Shown: positions 52,581 through 57,831 of the stretch, piece after piece
Position numbering within the stretch: position 1 is the stretch's first letter
Layout: every line of letters begins with the position of its first letter
From: Acidimicrobiales bacterium
GTDB taxonomy: Bacteria > Actinomycetota > Acidimicrobiia > Acidimicrobiales > RAAP-2
Length of the DNA: 57,831 bases
Direction of reading: 5' to 3'
Assembly: GCA_015478655.1 (NCBI GenBank)
Contig: JADMIJ010000018.1
Span: 1-57,831, forward strand
Position numbers and translations under genes: made by a program
The notes under the pieces: generated by a model
What the model saw: only the letters and a program-made list of their open reading frames with translations
What the model was told of the DNA's origin: nothing
Databases searched by the model: none

Positions 52581-53705
52581 TCAATGGGCGGCGTCGAACG
52601 CCTCGATCACCTCGGTTCGCCAGCGCTTCAGGTGCTCCCCGTGCTCGGTATCGGTCCGCCCCATGCGGACCACCACGAGATCGAGCGCCGGACAGACATC
52701 GATGTACTGGCCCTCGTGACCGGCGGCCCAGAAGGTGCCGTAGGGGTTGTCCCGCGTCCACCAGTGCGATCCGTACAGATCACCGTCCTCGGGGTCGACG
52801 GACCGGGGCCGGCGCCCGCCATCGACCCAGCCTGCGGGCAAGAGGGGTCGGCCCGCCCAGACCCCGTCGCGCAGATAGAGCAGCCCGAAGCGGGCGAAGT
52901 CCCGCGCCGTGGCGTAGGCGTAGGAGGCCGCCACCCAGGTCCCCGCATCGTCAAACGTCGCCGTCGCCGAGGCCATGCCCAGAGGACCGAACAGCCGGTC
53001 GGCCAGGAATCGCCGGTAGGGCTCGCCGGGGCCGACCTCGCGGGCCACGATGCCCGAGATGACATTGCTGGTCCCGCTCGAATAGTTGAACCGGGTGCCC
53101 GGTCCGCTCGCCAGCGGCCGGTCGGCGGCGAACGCAGCCATGTCGTGTCTCCCCTCACCGAACAGCATCTGCAGGACGTCGGAAGCGTCGGCGTCGACGT
53201 AGTCCTCGGTGAAGTCGAGGCCGTCTCGCATGTCCAACAGGTGTTGCAGGCTGATGGCCCGGCGGGGGTCCCCCGGGTTGTCCCACTGGGGGACGGGGGC
53301 GGGCTCGTCCAGTGCCAGTCTCCCCTCGGCCACCAGCATGCCCACCACGGCGTGGAGCATGGACTTGGCCATCGACCACGAGAGCAGCGGGGTCTCCCGA
53401 CCGACCGGCTTCCCGGGCCTGTCCCACTGGGGCAGCAGACCGTCGTAGCGCTCGAAGACCAGTCGGCCGTGGTGGACGATGACCACCGCGTAGGTCTGGT
53501 GCAAGGGGCCCTCGGGGTCGAAGGCGTCGTCCATCAGTCTTCGGAGCTCGACGCCGGGGGGCACCTCGGCGGTCGGCCAGTCCTCGTCGGGCCAGGGCAC
53601 GTCGATCAACTGGGCCGGCAGCGGGAGCACGGCCGTGGCGAGTGGGTCGGGCGCGGTCAAGGGCCCAAAGCCTCCCACAGCCCCGGCGTCGGCGCCCCGG
53701 TTCAA
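52581..53705 (-). CDS. Beta-lactamase-type serine hydrolase
   Basis: A 374-residue penicillin-binding-like serine hydrolase (class C/esterase group). The SxxK pair is S111-M-A-K114 in LLSWSMAKSMLHAVVG, the Tyr motif is YSSGTS and the third motif is in WAAGHEGQYIDV, with His in place of Lys/Thr-Gly. Such proteins hydrolyse esters, amides or nylon-type oligomers more often than beta-lactams. No signal peptide is visible. The start is uncertain: TTG 53705 overlaps the SnoaL-like stop; GTG 53678 is possible. Coupled to the SnoaL-like gene. Confidence 0.8.
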   Translation of the reverse strand: MNRGADAGAVGGFGPLTAPDPLATAVLPLPAQLIDVPWPDEDWPTAEVPPGVELRRLMDDAFDPEGPLHQTYAVVIVHHGRLVFERYDGLLPQWDRPGKPVGRETPLLSWSMAKSMLHAVVGMLVAEGRLALDEPAPVPQWDNPGDPRRAISLQHLLDMRDGLDFTEDYVDADASDVLQMLFGEGRHDMAAFAADRPLASGPGTRFNYSSGTSNVISGIVAREVGPGEPYRRFLADRLFGPLGMASATATFDDAGTWVAASYAYATARDFARFGLLYLRDGVWAGRPLLPAGWVDGGRRPRSVDPEDGDLYGSHWWTRDNPYGTFWAAGHEGQYIDVCPALDLVVVRMGRTDTEHGEHLKRWRTEVIEAFDAAH

Positions 53706-54085
53706 CCGCGGGCGAAGGCCTCTTCGGGGCTGGTGAACACGACCATCCGGGACACGCGCCCCAGCGTGAACGTGTAGCGGTGGTAGACCACGTCAGCGGC
53801 CAGGAGTCGGCCCTGGCGGTCGAGGACCCGCTGATCGACGACGGCAACCAGGTCGTCGCCGACCTGCCTGAATTCTGTCGGGTCGACCCGGGGGTCGGCC
53901 GCCGCGAACTGGCCCTCCCAGTAGGGGCGTATGGCCTCCCTCCCGTGCAGTACCGTGCCACCGGCCACGTTCGGCCACTCGACGTCCTCGGTCATCAGCG
54001 CCAGGAGCGCGTCGATCCGGCGCTCGTTGAACAGGCGGTAGGCGCGTCGGAGCAGCAGTTCGGACGTCCCCTCATCGCCGGCCAC
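53702..54085 (-). CDS. SnoaL-like polyketide-cyclase-fold protein
   Basis: A 127-residue NTF2-fold protein: LLLRRAYRLFNERRIDALLA, LMTEDVEWPNVAGGTVLHGR, EAIRPYWEGQFAAADPRVDP and a C-terminal strand RMVVFTSPEEAFARG. The layout matches ketosteroid-isomerase-like proteins, with an acidic residue in the DVEWP segment. GTG 54085 is the likely start. It precedes and overlaps the serine hydrolase gene, so both are probably cotranscribed. Reaction unknown. Confidence 0.8.
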   Translation of the reverse strand: MAGDEGTSELLLRRAYRLFNERRIDALLALMTEDVEWPNVAGGTVLHGREAIRPYWEGQFAAADPRVDPTEFRQVGDDLVAVVDQRVLDRQGRLLAADVVYHRYTFTLGRVSRMVVFTSPEEAFARG

Positions 54086-54173
54086 AGAGAAACCCCCCGG
54101 ACCATTCCCACCGGCACGCCTTCTCGGCCATCGCTGGTCTCACCTGGTCGATTCCCACACTGTCGGCATCGGC

Positions 54174-55121
54174 TCAGGGAATGAGGACGATCTTGCCGTG
54201 GGTGTGACCGCCGGCCAGTTGGCGAAGAGCGGCACCGGCCCCGACGAGTGGCTAGGTGCTCGCCACCAATACGCGGAGGGCACCGGCATTGGCCAGCTTC
54301 ACCAGTTCCATGCGTGCGGCGCTGCGTATCTCGGTGCCGGGATCGGCTCCGGGGGCACCACCAATGACCCGCAGGCCGAGTTCGAAGCCGCGCTTGAACG
54401 CAGCGATGGTCACGATCCGGTGGCGATCGGAGACCAGGGCGACCGATGTCTCGATGGCCTCGTCGGTCCCCACGGTGTCGACGGCGGCGTCGATCCCGTC
54501 AGGGGCGAGCCCGCGGATCCGCTCGATGAGGCCGTCGCCATAGGCCACGGGGTGGGCGCCGAGCCGCCGCAGGTAGTCGTGGGCGCTTGGACGGGCGGTC
54601 CCGACGACCCGCGCCCCGGCGTGGACGGCGAGCTGGACCGCCATGAGGCCGACCCCGCCGGACGCGCCATGGACGATCACGGTGTCCCCGGAGCCCACCG
54701 CGGTGACCGCGAGGGCGTGGACCGCGGTGCACCCCGTGAGGAGCAGACCTCCGGATTCCTCGAAGGAGAGGGTCGACGGCTTGGGAACCACGGCCGAGGC
54801 GGGAACGACCACCTGGGCCGCGTAGGCGCCTTCGATGCGAAAGAGGGCCACCTCATCGCCGGCTCGGACCGGACCGGCAGGTCCCTCGGCCTGTCCTCCG
54901 ACCTCGGTGACGACGCCGGACGCCTCGGTGCCCAGCGCCATCGGCAGGAGTGACGGATCACGACCGAAGGCCCCGCTGAACACCTTGTAGTCCATCGGGT
55001 TGGTTCCCACCGCCCGCACCTGGACCGAGACTTCGCCCGGGCCCGGATCCCGCACCGGCTCGTCCACCACCGACAGGACTTCCGGGCCACCGAAGCCGGT
55101 GGCCACCACTTTGAGGGCCAT
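54174..55121 (-). pseudogene. Zinc-less MDR quinone-oxidoreductase-like gene with in-frame TAG
   Basis: A medium-chain dehydrogenase/reductase of the NADPH:quinone oxidoreductase type. It begins MALKVVATGFGGPEVLSVVD, has GTNPMDYKVFSGAFG, and the cofactor loop VIVHGASGGVGLMAVQLAVH. Codon 290 is TAG (54254-54252). The same frame then continues for 25 codons and ends exactly like the family (LRQLAGGHTHGKIVLIP) before a TGA at 54174. The TAG is placed where Tyr or Phe is usual before the Pro-Leu of the C-terminal helix. The first 289 residues contain the whole cofactor domain, so partial function is possible. Either a nonsense mutation, a readthrough site or a sequence error. Confidence 0.82.
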
Positions 55122-55208
55122 GCGGTGTGCAACGGACGGGGGTCGCGGGCTATTCCGGACCGGGACTGACCTTCGTTGCCGACCGTGCTCCGCAAGGAGG
55201 ATCGGTTC

Positions 55209-55214
55209 TAGAGT
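55209..55214 (+). promoter_or_regulatory. Probable -10 box for SRPBCC gene
   Basis: TAGAGT lies six bases before the ATG at 55221. An AAGGAGG at 55194-55200 is 20 bases from the ATG, too far to serve it, so a leaderless start fits better. Confidence 0.35.
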
Positions 55215-55220
55215 GCACCC

Positions 55221-55679
55221 ATGCGTGACTCGGTGACCGTGCACATGGATGCTGCTCCCGATCGGGTCTGGGACCTGGTGAGCGACGTCACCAGGATCGG
55301 CAGCTACAGCCCCGAGACGTTCGAGGCCGAGTGGCTCGACGGGGCCACCGGTCCTGAGGTCGGGGCACGCTTCCGGGGCCACGTCAAGCGGAACGGCAAG
55401 GGCCCCGTCTACTGGACGTCGTGCACGGTCCTGGCCAGCGAGCCCGGTCGGGAGTTCGCCTTCGGTGTCGGCGCCCGCGACAAGCCGCTCAATACCTGGC
55501 GCTATCGTCTGGAACCGGTAGGTGACGGCACCGATGTCACCGAGTCGTTCGAGCTGGCCGACACCGCCGCGCTCCGCCTGTACTGGGCGCTCCTCGGTTG
55601 GGCCCGGGGACCGACCAATCGCAACGGCATGCGCACCACCCTCGAACGGATCAAGGCCGAGGTCGAGACGATTCACTGA
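55221..55679 (+). CDS. SRPBCC-family (START/Bet v1-like) protein
   Basis: A 152-residue ligand-binding fold protein: VTVHMDAAPDRVWDLVSDVT, RIGSYSPETFEAEWLDG, ARFRGHVKRN and a long C-terminal helix RTTLERIKAEVETI. Bacterial members bind hydrophobic ligands and include polyketide cyclases and uncharacterised lipid-binding proteins. It is divergent from the MDR gene and ends 18 bases from the convergent MDMPI-like gene. A lipid ligand is plausible given the surrounding genes but is not demonstrated. Confidence 0.82.
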   Translation: MRDSVTVHMDAAPDRVWDLVSDVTRIGSYSPETFEAEWLDGATGPEVGARFRGHVKRNGKGPVYWTSCTVLASEPGREFAFGVGARDKPLNTWRYRLEPVGDGTDVTESFELADTAALRLYWALLGWARGPTNRNGMRTTLERIKAEVETIH

Positions 55680-55697
55680 GCCGATCCACTCAGGGCC

Positions 55698-56324
55698 TCA
55701 GGTCATCACCGGAACCGCCGATGCCAGTCTCCCTGCACCCGGTTGCCTGCCCGTGGCGACATCGATCCACACCGCCGACGAGAGTCGTTCTGCCTCGGGA
55801 ACAAGATGGGGTGCCTTCGACGCAAGCACGGCCATCAATGCACGGGCGGTGATGGCCTGTGCCGCCGGATCGGGCTCGACCGGGTCGACGAGATCCTCCC
55901 CGTGGACCACGGCTTCTACGCACCTCGAGACCAGATAGTCGACCAGGGGAATCGATCCCTGCAGCGTTGTGATCGTCACCCCGAGGTCCGCCACCAGCAA
56001 ATCGGGGAGCGCGGCGTCGAGGGGGTCGGCAAAGTTGAACTTCCCCAGTTCCGCCCCTTCCCGGGCCGAGGCGTCGATGAGCCCCCCGAATGCTCCCGTG
56101 CCGAGCAGATTGGTGGTTACGTCGACTGACGGACTCTGCTCCGACGCAGTCAGAAGAAACCGGCGCAGCAGGATCGGCTGAACATAGAGGTGGGCCAGAA
56201 CCTCGCGGTTGCGCCACCCGCCGACGCGACTGGGCAGATGGAGATCGACCAGGGGAGCTGCAGCGGCAATTCGACGCCACTGGCGCACCAGGGCACTCCT
56301 GACCAGATCACCGTCCACTGTCAT
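55698..56324 (-). CDS. DinB/MDMPI-like mycothiol-dependent enzyme
   Basis: A 208-residue protein with a helical bundle of the mycothiol-dependent maleylpyruvate isomerase type. RVGGWRNREVLAHLYVQPIL and YLVSRCVEAVVHGEDLVDPV supply the expected His residues of a metal site. Family members use mycothiol or a metal in isomerase, S-transferase or detoxifying roles, and are confined mainly to actinobacteria. ATG 56324 gives the usual N-terminus. CACTAT six bases upstream may be its -10 box. Specific reaction unknown. Confidence 0.75.
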   Translation of the reverse strand: MTVDGDLVRSALVRQWRRIAAAAPLVDLHLPSRVGGWRNREVLAHLYVQPILLRRFLLTASEQSPSVDVTTNLLGTGAFGGLIDASAREGAELGKFNFADPLDAALPDLLVADLGVTITTLQGSIPLVDYLVSRCVEAVVHGEDLVDPVEPDPAAQAITARALMAVLASKAPHLVPEAERLSSAVWIDVATGRQPGAGRLASAVPVMT

Positions 56325-56417
56325 CCGGCCATAGTGGCGCGATCATGCCGTGCCCGTCATCTGGCGCGTGCGGTTTCGGGTTTGCCAGGCGTGTGGTCGG
56401 ACGGCACGCTGGTCCCC

Positions 56418-57251
56418 ATGGGTGATCTCGGGGATGACACGTCGGTTCGACCATGCGGGCAGGGACGCTTCGAGGCCACACTCAGCCCCGACTGGGAGAT
56501 CTGGGGACCGATGGGTGGCTACGTGGCCGCGAGCGCCCTGCGGGCCGTCGGCGCCTCGACCGAGCACCCTCGTCCCGTCGCCTTCTCCTGCCACTACCTG
56601 GGCGTGGCCCGATTCGAACCCATCGAGATCCGCGTCATCAGTCGCAAGGAGGGCCGGATGGCCGCGGCACACCGGGTCGAGATGGAACAACAGGGCCGCC
56701 CGATCCTCGACGCCATGGTGTGGAGTGCCCGCGACGGGGTCGACGGGTTGGAGCATGACGAGACCGTGCCCCCCGACGTGCCCGGCCCGGACCAGCTTCC
56801 GGACATGCGCGAGCTCTTGCCGGAGGAGGACCGACCCCCCTACCCGTTTTGGGACAACCTCGACGCAAAGCCCATCGACTTCGAGGCGGCGTGGCCTCCG
56901 TCTGGTCCCCGCCCGGCCCGATGGCAGCAATGGCTGCGCTTCACGCCCACCCCAACATTCTCGGACCCCTGGATCGACGCCGTTCGCAGTCTCATACTGG
57001 TCGACCTTCCGAGCTAGCCCTCGGCGCACCGTCCCCATGCCTGGAAGACGCCGCCCTTCACCGCACCGACCCTGGACTTGAACGTCGCCTTCCATGCTCC
57101 GACCCGGGACCACGAGTGGCTCCTGTGCGACGGGGCCGCGCCCGTGTCGACGGCGGGATTGTTCGGTTGGACGGCCCGGGTGTGGTCCCCGAATGGGCAA
57201 CTCCACGCCTCCGGCGGCGGCCAATGCCTGTATCGACGCCTCCCGGCCTGA
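56418..57251 (+). pseudogene. Acyl-CoA thioesterase-like gene with in-frame TAG
   Basis: A double-hotdog thioesterase (TesB-like) gene. The first half includes WEIWGPMGGYVAASALRAVG and HPRPVAFSCHYLGVARFEPI. At codon 200 there is TAG (57015-57017) in a context (VDLPS-stop-PSAHRPHAW) where related enzymes have Trp, as I recall. The same frame then runs on with unmistakable family sequence, TLDLNVAFHAPTRDHEWLLC, GAAPVSTAGLFGWTARVW and ASGGGQCLYRRLP, to a TGA at 57249-57251. A single TGG-to-TAG change explains it. The premature product of 199 residues lacks most of the second hotdog domain. Mutation, readthrough or sequence error cannot be separated here. Confidence 0.85.
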
Positions 57252-57303
57252 GGGTTGCGCCGGCGGGTCCAGCCCGATCCGCGGCCATAGTGTGGAAGGC
57301 GTG

Positions 57304-57609
57304 GTGAGACGATCAACGGGCAACAAGCTGTCCCGCCCAGACTCGGGCCGGGGACGTTGGACCTCGTTCGTCGCCGAGGACCCCGTACCGGGGGGAGCCG
57401 TTCGGGGACTCCACGACGAGGCCAATCCCCGGCACCGCCTGCGCGTCGAGCACGACGCTCACACCCTGCTCATCCACCTGAGCGACGAGGACGGCGCCGG
57501 ATGGACCACGTTCGCCGTCGACCGGGAGACCCGCCAGTGGGCGGTGGACCAGACGCGCCGGCAATCCGATGCTGCTCGCGGTGCCTACGGCCTCCTCTAC
57601 GACGACTGA
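57304..57609 (+). CDS. Hypothetical protein
   Basis: A product of about 101 residues starting at GTG 57301 or 57304 (VRRSTGNKLSRPDSGRGRWT). The C-terminal part RLRVEHDAHTLLIHLSDEDG, GWTTFAVDRETRQWAVDQTR has the regularity of a real protein: alternating hydrophobic strands with an acidic turn. Codon usage is high GC at third positions as in neighbours. The frame is open further upstream, but that part overlaps the thioesterase gene in another frame. No family recognised. From 57610 to the window end no gene is supported. Confidence 0.5.
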   Translation: MRRSTGNKLSRPDSGRGRWTSFVAEDPVPGGAVRGLHDEANPRHRLRVEHDAHTLLIHLSDEDGAGWTTFAVDRETRQWAVDQTRRQSDAARGAYGLLYDD

Positions 57610-57831
57610 GGGTGCCGTCGAAGCCCGTCATGCTCCTCCGGGGGCCCGTCGAGATTGACCGGTCTGACGATCCCAGTGGAAGCATGCCGCGTGGGGTCGC
57701 AGCCCGAGACGGACGCACCCGGCTGCACCCTGCGGCCTCGGACCACCGGGATGTCGAGAAGCCGATCGCAGCATCGACCTAGGTGGCTGGTGTCTTATGG
57801 GGTGAAGGTTCCGCTGACCAGCGGCTGAGGA

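Noticed and set aside
54174..57251. Genome-wide TAG recoding
   Set aside because: Genes at 1465, 10429 and 52549 end in TAG followed by unrelated sequence, so TAG acts as a normal stop.
57795..57831. Minus-strand frame ending PQPLVSGTFTP, possible 3' end of a gene entering from the right
   Set aside because: Only 11 codons are visible and no family can be tested, so it is not listed as a gene.

Overview
The window is high-GC, densely packed actinobacterial chromosome. Several genes point to an actinobacterium outside the best-studied genera, most likely an Acidimicrobiia-type lineage. They include a BldD-type regulator, an HrcA/CIRCE heat-shock circuit, a mycothiol-type DinB/MDMPI protein, an F420-type luciferase-like oxidoreductase, and a cytochrome P450 block closely resembling the mycobacterial CYP51 locus. 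The taxonomic placement is inference. No insertion sequence, prophage, CRISPR array or rRNA was seen; there is one tRNA gene (Asn).

Layout. 1-7.8 kb: the 3' end of a secreted surface protein, tRNA-Asn, a small YtxH-like protein, then rpoD, dnaG and ppdK on the minus strand. 7.9-11.7 kb: a divergent TetR/SDR unit with a palindromic operator, followed by a DapB-like oxidoreductase, a SnoaL-like protein and a second SDR, probably catabolic. 11.8-16.1 kb: a housekeeping operon (glyS, hemW, recO, a small membrane protein, uppS). 16.2-23.5 kb: TauE-like exporter, DinG helicase, a family 2 glycosyltransferase, an unusual two-domain alpha/beta hydrolase and a frameshifted family 4 glycosyltransferase. 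23.5-32.6 kb: the conserved chain era, corC-like, ybeY, phoH, HIT, two small regulators (one BldD), rsmE, dnaJ, hrcA with CIRCE, then a DtxR-type metalloregulator. 32.7-38.4 kb: a PAP2-like membrane protein, two glycosyltransferases and a Wzm/Wzt polysaccharide exporter. 38.5-40.8 kb: lepA divergent from rpsT. 40.8-46.8 kb: a lipoprotein substrate-binding protein and a six-gene CoA/redox operon (thioesterase, LLM oxidoreductase, enoyl-CoA hydratase, SDR, carboxymuconolactone-decarboxylase-like, hydroxyisobutyrate-dehydrogenase-like). 47.0-52.5 kb: the P450 operon (unknown protein, TetR, P450, SDR, CYP51, 3Fe-4S ferredoxin, unknown protein). 52.6-57.8 kb: assorted small-molecule enzymes.

How the parts fit. 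The housekeeping chain uses ATGA/GTGA stop-start overlaps throughout. The two mirror-image operons meeting at about 46.9 kb share a palindrome-rich divergent promoter and look like one lipid or sterol-type catabolic unit. Many first-in-operon genes have a TANNNT-like -10 box only 6-8 bases from the start codon, which suggests leaderless mRNAs. Three genes have clean single-position lesions: a one-base deletion in a glycosyltransferase, and in-frame TAG codons in an NADPH:quinone-reductase-like gene and in a thioesterase gene. Each has recognisable family sequence continuing past the lesion.
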